Origin: Pararobbsia alpina_A
GTDB lineage: Bacteria; Pseudomonadota; Gammaproteobacteria; Burkholderiales; Burkholderiaceae
NCBI RefSeq assembly: GCF_965118125.1
Contig: NZ_OZ221288.1
Location: 2,170,001-2,234,000, forward strand
DNA: 64,000 nucleotides
Direction of reading: 5' to 3'
Shown piece after piece: positions 26,103-35,038 of this stretch (position 1 is its first letter; each line of letters begins with the position of its first letter). The notes under the pieces were generated by a model. That model worked only from the letters and a program-made list of their open reading frames with translations. It did no database searches and was not told where the DNA came from. A program made the translations under genes and the position numbers.

Positions 26103-27749
26103 TCAATGCTTGCGACGTTCGCGTGCCAGCGCAGCCTGAAGCTTTCCGAGCGCGCTTCGTGCGTCGCCGCTTTCGTCGAACAACAACGGATGGAGATGAT
26201 CGCTCAGCGTCTGAACGAGACCGTGATAGTCCGGCACGGCAGGCGAGGGGAACGCTCGGATCCGACCGCCTTTGGCGAGCCGGTCGATCTCGGCGATCAC
26301 GCGATTGCGTTGCACCACATACGAGTCCTCGGCCACCGAGTGGCGCGCGCTTCCGGCTGCACCATGGAGCACGAAGTACTTCATCAGTTCCGGCGAAGTC
26401 AGCGTTTCGATCGCGTGCCATGCGCGACGTGCCGCACGTGGATCGTTTCTCGAGGGAATCGCGAGTAGTGCGCCCCCGAGCGGGGACAAAGGGGCAATCT
26501 CTGGAGCGAAGGTGGGATGCAGTTGAATGCCGATGCGACCGCCCTTTTGAAGCAGCGCGTGACTATCGAGCATGCCGTAGCGATTGGACCAGTGATAGCA
26601 CATCGCCGCTTTGCCCGACCCGAAGGTCTGCGCGTTGCGTTGCCAATCGAATCCGCGCACATGCGGCGGCGACCACGGGATCATCGCGCGGAGATAGTCG
26701 ATCACACATCGGCCTGCATCCGTGTCGACCTGCAACACGCCATCGTCGAACGCGACACCGCCTTGCGCACCGAGGATCTGCAGAAAGGTTTCGGCGATAG
26801 GCAGCCCCGGCGCCGCGCTCCATGTGATTCCGGCCCGATCCTTCGTCAGGCGCTGCAGTAGCGCCGCACACCGGAGCACGTCGTCGAATGTCTGCGGCGG
26901 GTTGAGCCCTTCTTGTTCGAACAGATCCTGGCGGTACCAGAGGAACTCGACGGTGGGCTGTATCGGGATCGCATACAGTTGCTTGTCGAACCATCCGGCG
27001 TCCCACACCGCGTCATAGAAGTCCGCGCCCGAAAAGTTGCCCGCAGCCTGCAACGCCTGTAACTCGAGCACATGTCCGTCCTCACACAACGCTGCGAGCC
27101 AGGGAAAGGGAACGGCAACCAGCAACGGAGCGTCTCCGCCCAGTGCGGCCGCATCGGTCAATGCCCGATCGAGTGCAGATCGGAACGCGTCCTGCGGGAA
27201 GGTCAGGATGTGGACCCGGTGCCCGACGAAGCGTTCGATATCCGTGCGGTTGCGCTTGAGAATGTCGAACACAGGATCTTCGTACGCGACGAGCGTCAAC
27301 TCGACCGAGTCATCGAATCCCGCCGTAGCAGGGTGCGGCCATGGCACGCCCGTATCGCGCGCGAGGCTTGCCGCGTCGAAGCGGTCGAACGAATCCGCGC
27401 CGCTCGCGCCCACGATCATGCGGACAGTCTGCTCGGTGATCGCATCCAGACGATCAAGCAGTGAAGCCGACGGAACGATCACGGCGCGGCTGCCCGATCC
27501 CGACACCGCACGAAACTCGAGCCAGCCTTGTGCCTTCAACGCGAATACCACGCGTCGTGCAGTCGTACGCGGCAAGCCGGACAAATCCGCAAGCGCCGTG
27601 ATCGTGACCGGCCGATCCCGCAGGTGATCCTTGAGCAGGGCCGCCAGCACAGGCCAGATCGTCTGCGCGTCGCTGCCGAATTCCATACGCAGGATGTCCG
27701 CGATGCGGTCGACGACGGCGATGGTGGCGAGGCGGTCGCGTGCATGCAT
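26103..27749 (-). CDS. Winged-helix regulator fused to a solute-binding domain
   Basis: The 548-residue cytoplasmic protein begins with a winged helix of MarR/IclR flavour (TITALADLSGLPRTTARRVV at about 49-68, then LKAQGWLEFR). From about 125 to 540 it carries a complete family-1 extracellular solute-binding fold, seen as LYAIPIQPTVEFLWYRQDLF, LNPPQTFDDVLRCAALL and SPLGGALLAIPSRN. There is no signal peptide, so the binding domain would sense ligand in the cytoplasm. ATG at 27749 follows GGAGAG; a TTG seven codons earlier is unlikely. It is divergent from the second binding-protein operon, which it probably regulates. Confidence 0.85.
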   Translation of the reverse strand: MHARDRLATIAVVDRIADILRMEFGSDAQTIWPVLAALLKDHLRDRPVTITALADLSGLPRTTARRVVFALKAQGWLEFRAVSGSGSRAVIVPSASLLDRLDAITEQTVRMIVGASGADSFDRFDAASLARDTGVPWPHPATAGFDDSVELTLVAYEDPVFDILKRNRTDIERFVGHRVHILTFPQDAFRSALDRALTDAAALGGDAPLLVAVPFPWLAALCEDGHVLELQALQAAGNFSGADFYDAVWDAGWFDKQLYAIPIQPTVEFLWYRQDLFEQEGLNPPQTFDDVLRCAALLQRLTKDRAGITWSAAPGLPIAETFLQILGAQGGVAFDDGVLQVDTDAGRCVIDYLRAMIPWSPPHVRGFDWQRNAQTFGSGKAAMCYHWSNRYGMLDSHALLQKGGRIGIQLHPTFAPEIAPLSPLGGALLAIPSRNDPRAARRAWHAIETLTSPELMKYFVLHGAAGSARHSVAEDSYVVQRNRVIAEIDRLAKGGRIRAFPSPAVPDYHGLVQTLSDHLHPLLFDESGDARSALGKLQAALARERRKH

Positions 27750-27914
27750 GTCCTGCACTCTCCGGGTCAAGATGGATGATCGGTAAGTGACTGATTTTAA
27801 GTTAAATAACCATAATGGACATCATTTTGTCGAGCGTGCCGGAAGGCGGGTCTTAGGATGCATTCCAGCACCGGTGCTCAACCGGGCAAAGACAAAACGG
27901 ATCAGGAGACAACC
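27750..27914. promoter_or_regulatory. Divergent promoter region with TGCATTCC palindrome
   Basis: This 165-base region separates the winged-helix/binding-domain regulator from the second binding-protein gene. It has an AT-rich core at 27788-27830. GGATGCATTCC at 27857-27867 resembles the repeats before the first sugar operon, hinting at cross-control by the ROK regulator. Confidence 0.4.
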
Positions 27915-28934
27915 ATGAAACGAGTAGCTCGCCTTATCGTCGCTGTGGCGACAGCGGCGCTGAGTCTCAGCGCGGGTGCCGCCGGCGCGCGGTTTGCGGT
28001 CATATCGCATGCGCCCGACGGCGATCCGTTCTGGAACGTGGTCAAGAACGGCATTGGTGATGCGGAAAAAGACTTTGGTGTGTCCGTCGACTACCGGAAC
28101 CCGCCGAACGGCGACCTCGCCGACATGGTCCATCTGCTTCAGCAAGCCTCGGCGCGCAACTACGACGGCATCGCAACGACCATCGCGGACTTCGATGTGG
28201 TGAACGGTCCGGTCAAGACCATCGTGGCCAAGGGCATTCCGGTGATCACATTCAACTCCGGCACGACGAAGGAGAACGACACGCTGGGCGGCCTGCTTCA
28301 TGTCGGACAGCCCGAATACGTCGCAGGCAAGGAAGCGGGCGAGCGGGCCAAAGCCGCAGGCATCAAACGATTCCTGTGCGTGAACAACAACGCCACCAAT
28401 CCGACGTCGTTCGACCGCTGCCGCGGTTTCGCTGATGCGATTGGCGCCGACTTCAAAAAGTCGACACTCGACGTGGGCAACGATCCGACGGTCGTCGAGA
28501 ACAAGGTTTTCGGCGCACTGCATGAGCATCCCGACACCCAGGCTGTCCTTGCCCTTGGGCCGACATCCGCGGTACCGGCGCTGCGCGCGGTCGAAAAGCT
28601 TGGCCTGCTCGGGAAGATCTACTTCGCGACGTTCGATCTGACTCCCGAGGTCAACAAGCAGATCGCGGCAGGCACCGTCGCGTTCGAGATCGATCAGCAA
28701 CCGTATCTGCAGGGATATATCCCCGTCGCCTTGCTCGCGATCATGAGTCGCGACAAGTCCCACGATATCCATAAGGCAATCGCGACGCTGCAGGCCAATC
28801 CGCAGTTCCAGCAGCGCGTCAAAACCTACGGGCTTGAACCGCGTTTCGAAGCGACCGGTGTGGACACGGGGCCGGGATTTGTGACGCGTGACAACGTCGG
28901 CCTTGTCGAGAAGTACGCGGGTCAGTACCGCTGA
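27915..28934 (+). CDS. Second periplasmic sugar-binding protein
   Basis: The 339-residue protein has a signal peptide of about 23 residues ending GAAGA and a peripla_BP_4 fold: FAVISHAPDGDPFWNVVKNG, the hinge segment NYDGIATTIADFD, KGIPVITFNSG and QQPYLQGYIPVALL. It is of the ribose/inositol type but clearly different from the first binding protein. No permease or ATPase follows, so it must use the transporter 4 kb upstream or one elsewhere. ATG at 27915 follows AGGAGACAACC; an in-frame ATG at 27858 would hide the signal peptide. Confidence 0.9.
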   Translation: MKRVARLIVAVATAALSLSAGAAGARFAVISHAPDGDPFWNVVKNGIGDAEKDFGVSVDYRNPPNGDLADMVHLLQQASARNYDGIATTIADFDVVNGPVKTIVAKGIPVITFNSGTTKENDTLGGLLHVGQPEYVAGKEAGERAKAAGIKRFLCVNNNATNPTSFDRCRGFADAIGADFKKSTLDVGNDPTVVENKVFGALHEHPDTQAVLALGPTSAVPALRAVEKLGLLGKIYFATFDLTPEVNKQIAAGTVAFEIDQQPYLQGYIPVALLAIMSRDKSHDIHKAIATLQANPQFQQRVKTYGLEPRFEATGVDTGPGFVTRDNVGLVEKYAGQYR

Positions 28935-29004
28935 GCGACGGATGGCGGTGCGATGTGGTCAAAGACATCACGCATGTCTTCAACGATAAATCAGGAGGTT
29001 ACTC

Positions 29005-29871
29005 ATGCTTGAACTTGCCGTGTGCGCCGAAATGACGTTTCGTGATCTCCCTTTTACCGAGCGCGTGCGGAGAATTTCCGAGCTTGGATTTCAGGTGGAG
29101 ATCTGGGACTGGACGAAGCACGACATCGCAGCGCTTGTCGCCACTGGCGCATCGTTCTCGTCGATGACGGGTTATATCGAAGGCGATCTGATTACCGAGG
29201 CCGGTGCACAGGCTTTGCTCAAGACAGCGGAGCAGTCGATCAAGGCTGCAAAGCAGTTGAGCTGTCCACGTCTGAATCTGCATGGCACGGGTCTTGGCCC
29301 GGGCGGACTGCCGGTCAATCCGACGACGGTCGTGACGGGCGAGATGTGGCTCAGCGCGCAGCGCACCTTGACTCGCATCGCCGAACTCGGTCGCCGCTTC
29401 GACGTGGTGTTCTGTCTTGAGAACCTCAATACCGAAGTGGACCATCCCGGCGTGCCGTTCGCGAAAGCGGCCGATACGCTCGCGCTGATCAAGGCGGTCG
29501 ACAGCCCGCATCTGCGCCTGAATCTGGACCTGTATCACGCACAGATCGGTGAAGGGAACCTCATCGAACTGGTCCGAAAGGCGTTGCCCTATATCGGCGA
29601 GATCCAGGTTGCCGACGTGCCCGGTCGATGTGAGCCGGGTACCGGAGAGATTTATTACCCGGCTGTCGCGAGCGCGCTCAATCAGCTCGGGTATCGCGGC
29701 GTGGTCGCCATGGAGGCCTGGGCAAGTGGTGATGACGAAGCGGCGCTGAGACGCTTCCGTGAGGCCTTTACGGTGCACGCCGCGCAGCCTCTGGAATCGC
29801 TCGAATCGAAGGAGCGAGGACACGGACTCGAGCAAGACCGCCGGATTGCCGATGCCTCTCAGTCCGCATGA
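29005..29871 (+). CDS. TIM-barrel hydroxypyruvate isomerase-like protein
   Basis: The 288-residue enzyme starts with a strong AGGAGGTTACTC site. It resembles Hyi/IolE-type isomerases: LAVCAEMTFRDLPFTERV, FQVEIWDW, VVFCLENLN (metal Glu), LRLNLDLYHAQIGEGNL (metal Asp/His), GEIQVADVPGRCEPGTGEI and YRGVVAMEAWASGD (final Glu). The DLYHAQ and PGR-x-EPG-x-GE motifs are those of hydroxypyruvate isomerase. The last 30 residues extend beyond the usual fold and are charged. It lies in one operon with the second binding protein and the IolG-like gene. Confidence 0.88.
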   Translation: MLELAVCAEMTFRDLPFTERVRRISELGFQVEIWDWTKHDIAALVATGASFSSMTGYIEGDLITEAGAQALLKTAEQSIKAAKQLSCPRLNLHGTGLGPGGLPVNPTTVVTGEMWLSAQRTLTRIAELGRRFDVVFCLENLNTEVDHPGVPFAKAADTLALIKAVDSPHLRLNLDLYHAQIGEGNLIELVRKALPYIGEIQVADVPGRCEPGTGEIYYPAVASALNQLGYRGVVAMEAWASGDDEAALRRFREAFTVHAAQPLESLESKERGHGLEQDRRIADASQSA

Positions 29872-29877
29872 CCAGCC

Positions 29878-29945
29878 GACTCAAACTGACTCAACCCGAC
29901 TCAACCCGACTCAACCCGACTCAACCCGACTCAACCTGACTCTGG
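29878..29945 (+). repeat. Tandem 10-bp repeat, about 6.5 units
   Basis: The unit GACTCAACCC is repeated in direct tandem: one variant GACTCAAACT, four perfect copies, GACTCAACCT, then GACTCTGG. The array fills the gap between the isomerase stop and the IolG-like start. Ten-base periodicity equals one helical turn and is prone to slippage, so copy number may vary between strains. Confidence 0.9.
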
Positions 29946-29957
29946 AACGACGCAACC

Positions 29958-30992
29958 ATGTTGAATATTGCTCTGCTGGGCGCCGGTCGTATTGGCGAGG
30001 TCCACGCGAAATCGATTACCTCACATGCCGAATGCCGGCTTGTCGCGATCGCCGATGTCGTCGAAGCTGCTGCGCAAAAGCTCGCGGCCAGATATGGCGC
30101 CAAGGCTCGGCCGGTGAACGACATCCTTTCGGATGCCACCATCGACGCCGTGCTCATTGCGACGTCGACGGATACGCATTCGGATCTGATCGAACGCGCC
30201 ACGGCTGCGGGTAAAGCGGTGCTCTGCGAAAAGCCCGTGGATCTGTCGCTCGAGCGCGCGCTCGAATGTGAGGCGACGGTCATGGCGAGCGGCAAGCCGG
30301 TCATGATCGGCTTTAACCGGCGCTTCGATCCGCAATTCGCAACGCTCAAGCGTGCATACGACGCAGGTGAGATCGGCAAGGCGGAATTGCTCGCGATCAC
30401 ATCGTTCGATCCGGCGCCTCCGCCGACTTCGTATATCAAGGTGTCGGGCGGCTTGTTTCGCGACATGATGATTCACGACTTCGACATGGCCTGCTGGATC
30501 ATGGGCGGTGCGCCCGCCAAAGTCACCGCGACCGGTGCTTCGCTGGTTTCAGCGGAGATCGGCGCGGCCGGCGATATCGATACCGCAGTGGTGACGCTAA
30601 GCTGGGCCGATGGCCGCATTGCGGTGATCAAGAACTCGCGGCGTGCAGGATACGGCTACGACCAACGCGTCGAACTACTCGGGTCCCAAGGTCTGTTGTC
30701 GGCGAAGAACCTGCTCGAGCATACGGTCGAGAAGATCACGAGCGAGGGCGCAGTGAGTGCCACGCCGGTGTACTTCTTTCTTGAGCGCTATATGCGCGCG
30801 TATGAAGCCGAATGGGCTGCGTTTATCGAAGCGGTGAAGTCGAACACGCCGATGCCGGTCACGTTGTCGGATGGCGTAGCGGCACTCGCTTGCGCGGAGG
30901 CGGCGACGCGTTCCGCACGAAGTGGCGAAACGGTCACGATTACGGCGGATATGTTGGGTAGTGTCGCCATTGAGGCATCAACGGCTGCCTGA
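29958..30992 (+). CDS. iolG: Inositol 2-dehydrogenase-like oxidoreductase
   Basis: The 344-residue Gfo/Idh/MocA enzyme has NAD-binding IALLGAGRIGEVHAK at residues 4-18, ATSTDTHSDLI and the catalytic-Lys motif CEKPVDLSLE. The active-site helix reads FRDMMIHDFDMACWIMGG, with the D-x3-H and H-D residues of inositol dehydrogenases. Length and motifs match IolG, which oxidises myo-inositol to scyllo-inosose with NAD. Substrate could also be another cyclitol. The ribosome site is modest; the tandem repeat array lies directly upstream and may affect expression. Confidence 0.85.
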   Translation: MLNIALLGAGRIGEVHAKSITSHAECRLVAIADVVEAAAQKLAARYGAKARPVNDILSDATIDAVLIATSTDTHSDLIERATAAGKAVLCEKPVDLSLERALECEATVMASGKPVMIGFNRRFDPQFATLKRAYDAGEIGKAELLAITSFDPAPPPTSYIKVSGGLFRDMMIHDFDMACWIMGGAPAKVTATGASLVSAEIGAAGDIDTAVVTLSWADGRIAVIKNSRRAGYGYDQRVELLGSQGLLSAKNLLEHTVEKITSEGAVSATPVYFFLERYMRAYEAEWAAFIEAVKSNTPMPVTLSDGVAALACAEAATRSARSGETVTITADMLGSVAIEASTAA

Positions 30993-31629
30993 TGCTTGCG
31001 ACCGGATGACGTCTATACGCAATGACGTTTGTGTCGATCTGATGCACTGCGAAACAACGATCCCCGGTCGACATCGTTTCGCAGAAACCCTCTCCAGCCT
31101 GCAGGCCTGAAATCGCTCGCGCTCTGAAGTGAACATATAAGGCGACGATTTCAGCGCTCAATCCCGGACGCATGTTGAATCGCGTGCGTCCGATTTGCAA
31201 GGCGTCATCGATTTTTCAAAATCCTCCGCAATGCTTGAGGCAAGTTGCGGCCTGTGTGGTGACTTTAAAGCACGGTTTGGGGTTTTAAACACAACCCTCT
31301 GGCTTTTTCCGCCATACTTGCCGCCACCTTTGCCATGTTGATTGACGCGGGAACGCACTCGACTGCATGATTTTCGTAAGCTGACGAAGACAGCACCCGC
31401 GTATCAAGCAACTGTTTAGCACGCACTTACACTTCGGCTGATTGCCCGCGTCGTTTGATCGCAGCTATGATCTGCGCGTCGGAACAATCCGTCCTGAGGC
31501 GTGGCCCCGAGGAGCCCGCAGAACTGCACGCACCGCGTGCTATCCATCCAAGCCGGCCGTGGCCCGTGACCCATCTGCACGGCGACGGACCCATCCAGTC
31601 GTATCGACGCCAGCACGAGGAGAGAGTGG
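30993..31629. other. Intergenic region, no gene seen
   Basis: About 640 bases lie between the IolG-like gene and the SUOX-fold gene. The part around 31190-31330 is AT-rich with G/T-rich runs near 31265. Short open frames on both strands have poor composition for coding. It should contain the promoter of the SUOX-fold/kinase operon. Confidence 0.4.
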
Positions 31630-32124
31630 GTGAGCACTGCCTTGCGAAAGCTGCTCGTTGCGTCAATCGTTTGCGCGGCGGCTTCGGCCCATGCCGGCGA
31701 TCTGCTCAAGCTGGATATCAGCGGCAATATTTCCCCCGATATAGCCGGCCCGGATAAGATTTACCATTTTTCGCGCGCGGATCTGCTTGGCTTGCCTGTG
31801 TATTCGATTCAAACGTCGACGAACTGGACGAGTACCGAATTGTGGGAAGGTCCGCGCCTGATGGATGTGCTCGAAAAAGCAGGCATGCGGGGCGCGACGA
31901 TCCGCGTGGTGGCGTACGACGATTTCAGTCAGGAAATACCGGTGTCGTTTATCCGGCAATATCAGCCCATTCTCGCGTATCGCGAGAACGGCCGCGAACT
32001 CCGGCTGGATGATTTCGGCCCGCTGTTTATCATCTTTCCGCGCGATCGTTATCCCGACATACTAGGCACGATCCGCAATACGCGACGGTTTGTTTTCCAG
32101 GTGCGCAGCATCGAAGTCAAATGA
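31630..32124 (+). CDS. SUOX-fold periplasmic protein lacking the cofactor cysteine
   Basis: The 164-residue protein starts at a GTG after GAGGAGAG and has a signal peptide ending ASAHA. The mature part looks like the oxidoreductase molybdopterin-binding (SUOX) fold: IYHFSRADLLGLPVYSI, WEGPRLMDVLEKAGM, and FGPLFIIFPRD followed by RRFVFQVRSIEV. True SUOX/YedY enzymes hold Mo through a cysteine. The mature part here has no cysteine at all, so catalysis is doubtful. Its stop overlaps the start of the hybrid kinase gene, suggesting that it is the kinase's periplasmic sensor partner. Confidence 0.82.
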   Translation: MSTALRKLLVASIVCAAASAHAGDLLKLDISGNISPDIAGPDKIYHFSRADLLGLPVYSIQTSTNWTSTELWEGPRLMDVLEKAGMRGATIRVVAYDDFSQEIPVSFIRQYQPILAYRENGRELRLDDFGPLFIIFPRDRYPDILGTIRNTRRFVFQVRSIEVK

Positions 32125-33956
32125 AGTGGCTCAACTCGACGACCAACACCTTCCGGCGCTCGATCTATTTGATCCTGCTGGCGCTGCTTACGATTTTGTG
32201 GGCGTATTCGGGCTATCTGTTTATCCTCTCGCGCGCGGATAACAGCGCATCGGCGCGCCTGTCGTCGCAGAACTACTACTATTTCATCGCGCAGTTCAGC
32301 GACTCTGTGTCGAAGGCCGAGATCGCGCTGCTTCAGTACGGCGCAGGGCTCAAGGACGCAGGCGAGGTCAATCAGCGTTTCGAAGTCCTGCAGTCGAAGC
32401 TTGCGCTGCTGTCGACGCCGACCGATGCGACGCTGATGCTCGAGATCATGCCGCGCTACCGCGAGAACGTGGAGCAGATCCACGACATCGTCGACGGGAT
32501 TGCACCCAAACTCGCCGACCCGACACGCGACACGTCGAAACTCGCCGAGATTGCCAATCAGTTCGAGGCGATGCGCGCGCCGCTCAACGATCTCCAGATG
32601 ATCGTCGGCGATGCCGAGGGGCGGCGACGCGACGAACTCAACTCGGACTACGCGCGGCGACGCGAAATGTTGATGCAGTCGAGCGTCGGCGCGACGTTCG
32701 TGTTGCTCGTGCTCGCGTGGGTGTTCGTGACCAACGCACGGCGTGTGCGCCTGCTTGGCGAGCAGCAACGCGCGGCGCTTCAGCGTGAGACCGAGGCGGC
32801 ACTGGCCGCTGCAAACGCGGTCAACGCGCGCAATACCTTCCTCGGCATGATTGGCCACGAACTGCGTACGCCCTTGCAGAGCATCACGGCGGCCATCGAT
32901 GTGCTGATCGAGCGTGAGCTCGAAGGCACCGACAAGTTGCTCGTCGATCAGCTTTCGCGCGCGGCCGACGTGCTCGATGCGCAAATGAAGGACCTGACCG
33001 ACTTCTCGCGCATGGAAGCCGGCCAGCTCGTGCTGCGCAAGCGCGTGTGCAATCCGTATGACGTGATTTCCGCAGCCGTCGAATCGGTCGAGGAACGCGC
33101 ACGCCGAAAGCAGCTGCACTTCGAGGTGTCGACGGTCGACGAAGGCACGCTCTATCTGTCGGACCCGTACCGGATCCAGCAGATCGTGACCAACCTGCTC
33201 AGCAACGCGATCAAGTACACCGAACGCGGCAGCGTCGCGCTGCATGTGACGACGCTGCACGGCACAAGCGTCGACGAGCTCAGTGTCACGGTCGAAGACA
33301 CCGGTCCGGGCATTGAAAGCGGCAACACGCAACAGATCTTCATGCCGTTCACGCAGCTGCACAACACGCCCGCGCGTCGCTACGAAGGCATCGGCATGGG
33401 CCTGACGATCGTCAAGGGTCTCGTCGATCTGCTCGGCGGGACGATCCACGTCGAGAGCACGCCGGGCCGGGGTTCGACGTTCGTCGTGATCTTTCCGCTC
33501 GAGAAGGTGGATGCTTCGGCACAGGGCGCCGCGAAAAAAAGCGCACGCTCGCCACGTGTACGGCCTCCCGCTCAGCAGCGCACGGTGCTGGTCGTCGACG
33601 ATCAGGAGTCGGTGCTGCAGTCGCTCAAGGCGATGCTCGCGTCGCGCGACGTGGAGTCGGTGCTGGCCGGTGGCGCCAAGCAGGCGCTTGCCGCGCTTGC
33701 GACGCAACAGTTCGATGCGATCCTGCTCGACATCAATATGCCTGATGTCGACGGGGTCACGCTCGCGAAGCAGATCCAGGCCTCGGGTGGCGTGGCGAGC
33801 CGCACGCCGATCATTGCGTGTAGCGCGCTTGCGCCCGAGCTGGTGAATGCCGAGGATCGCAAGCGCTTCAAGCACTATCTGATGAAGCCGATCCGCGCCG
33901 ATATCCTGAAGGTCGCGCTCGATGCGGCGTGGTCCGAGAGCGACGTACCCCTGTGA
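32121..33956 (+). CDS. Hybrid sensor histidine kinase with C-terminal receiver
   Basis: The 611-residue protein has transmembrane helices at about 13-36 and 190-204 around a helical periplasmic region. The H-box FLGMIGHELRTPLQSI has His246. The ATPase domain shows NLLSNAIKYTERG, DTGPGIE and GIGMGLTIVKGL. A Pro/Arg/Ala linker of about 35 residues leads to a receiver domain with phospho-acceptor Asp537 (ILLDINMPDVDG) and Lys in YLMKPIRAD. The ATG overlaps the preceding stop. The convergent neighbour encodes an HTH-receiver protein that may complete the phosphorelay. Confidence 0.94.
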   Translation: MKWLNSTTNTFRRSIYLILLALLTILWAYSGYLFILSRADNSASARLSSQNYYYFIAQFSDSVSKAEIALLQYGAGLKDAGEVNQRFEVLQSKLALLSTPTDATLMLEIMPRYRENVEQIHDIVDGIAPKLADPTRDTSKLAEIANQFEAMRAPLNDLQMIVGDAEGRRRDELNSDYARRREMLMQSSVGATFVLLVLAWVFVTNARRVRLLGEQQRAALQRETEAALAAANAVNARNTFLGMIGHELRTPLQSITAAIDVLIERELEGTDKLLVDQLSRAADVLDAQMKDLTDFSRMEAGQLVLRKRVCNPYDVISAAVESVEERARRKQLHFEVSTVDEGTLYLSDPYRIQQIVTNLLSNAIKYTERGSVALHVTTLHGTSVDELSVTVEDTGPGIESGNTQQIFMPFTQLHNTPARRYEGIGMGLTIVKGLVDLLGGTIHVESTPGRGSTFVVIFPLEKVDASAQGAAKKSARSPRVRPPAQQRTVLVVDDQESVLQSLKAMLASRDVESVLAGGAKQALAALATQQFDAILLDINMPDVDGVTLAKQIQASGGVASRTPIIACSALAPELVNAEDRKRFKHYLMKPIRADILKVALDAAWSESDVPL

Positions 33957-33984
33957 GCGTGCCTGGATTTAGCTGTGGGCGCGC

Positions 33985-34845
33985 TTAACTCTGACGCGAC
34001 CCGAGCTTCTTGCTGATTTCCGCAAACAGCAAAGGCAGGCGCGCAGGCTTCTCGAGCACGTTGACGTCGAAGTCCGTGATCACACGTGCGAGATCCGACT
34101 CGTCGACATTGCCCGCTTCAATCTGCCCGGTCAGGATAAAGATCGGCGCACTCGAATTGCCGCGCTGACGGATCTCGCCGATCGCGGCTTCGGCGGTTTC
34201 GGCGCCGAGCAGCCAGTCCACGACGAACGCATCGAAGCCCGTGTGACGGATCGCTTCGCGAAACGACGTCGCGGCGTAATAGGGCGTTGCCGCGAACCCT
34301 TTGTCATTCAGATAGAGGCAGATCGTATCGGCGGTACGCAGACCGTCGTTGCCCATGCCGCCATCGTCGTCGACGACCGCCACCGTGGGCTTGCTTGCAT
34401 CGTGCTGACGCGGACGGATCTCGATGATCTCGACTGTAAAGCGCGTGCCTTGCGGCGCGCTCTCGGGCGAATAGATGCGCCAGACGCCCGATACATGCAG
34501 CGCAACGTATTCGGGGTTGCGTCCGGGCGCGACCTCGCCGCCGATCGCGACCTTGCAGGGCAACAGTTTCGAGCCGACGTCGAGTAGCGCGGGCGTGTTC
34601 GGCTGCCCGGTGTTGCGCGCCGTTTCAACCAGCATGGAGACGGGCTCGCTGAACGCGTCGGCAATGTCCTTGATCTCGACGAAGGTCCAGTTGCTCTGGC
34701 CTCGCATCTTGCGATGCGCCTGGGCGAAGCTGAGTGACAGGGTCTTGGCAAGCGTGGCCGTGTGTTTTTGCCGCGGCACGCTATGGCGTTCCATCATTTC
34801 CGCGACCCGATTCGCAACCAGCAGATTCTCCTGCGAGCTGTGCAT
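33985..34845 (-). CDS. HTH (BetR-type) protein with C-terminal receiver domain
   Basis: The 286-residue protein has the reverse of the usual order. Residues about 10-75 form a Cro/CI-like BetR helix-turn-helix (LAKTLSLSFAQAHRKMRG, then FVEIKDIADAF). A middle segment of about 60 residues is of unknown fold. A receiver-like domain spans about 153-283. The receiver has VAVVDDDG, Asp210 in FVVDWLLGAE, and Lys in NVLEKPARLP. It is convergent with the hybrid kinase, ends 29 bases away, and precedes the Tad promoter region divergently, so it may control that operon. Confidence 0.82.
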   Translation of the reverse strand: MHSSQENLLVANRVAEMMERHSVPRQKHTATLAKTLSLSFAQAHRKMRGQSNWTFVEIKDIADAFSEPVSMLVETARNTGQPNTPALLDVGSKLLPCKVAIGGEVAPGRNPEYVALHVSGVWRIYSPESAPQGTRFTVEIIEIRPRQHDASKPTVAVVDDDGGMGNDGLRTADTICLYLNDKGFAATPYYAATSFREAIRHTGFDAFVVDWLLGAETAEAAIGEIRQRGNSSAPIFILTGQIEAGNVDESDLARVITDFDVNVLEKPARLPLLFAEISKKLGSRQS

Positions 34846-35002
34846 GCGTTGTATTTCCGTGGGAATGGGATGGGGGAAATAAGTCGATGCGCGAGCCTAG
34901 CATCCGCCACAGGATGCAACAAGTTGCACCAGACGTGAGGATCCGCCAAATCGATTAAAACGCGCGTTGCATGGCGTGCAAACTTTGTTACAACTACGTC
35001 AA

Positions 35003-35030
35003 TTGACACGCCAAAATATCCGTCGATAAT
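35003..35030 (+). promoter_or_regulatory. Sigma-70-like promoter of the Tad operon
   Basis: TTGACA at 35003-35008 is followed after 16 bases by GATAAT at 35025-35030, a 6/6 and 5/6 match to consensus in an AT-rich context. Transcription would begin near 35037 and run into the pilin genes. Confidence 0.65.
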
Positions 35031-35038
35031 CTCGCCAA

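Noticed and set aside
29878..29945. Tandem repeats as a CRISPR array
   Set aside because: The 10-bp units are contiguous, without spacers, and no cas gene is present.
31427..31666. Short open frames on both strands before the SUOX-fold gene
   Set aside because: Mutually overlapping, no ribosome sites, no sequence features; treated as intergenic.
32049..33875. Open frame of about 600 codons antisense to the hybrid kinase
   Set aside because: Arg/His/Leu-rich shadow of the kinase gene, whose H-box, N-box and receiver motifs are clear.
34960..35000. Possible sigma-54 promoter upstream of the Tad locus
   Set aside because: The TGGC element lacks a matching GC at the -12 position; the nearby sigma-70-type hexamers fit far better.
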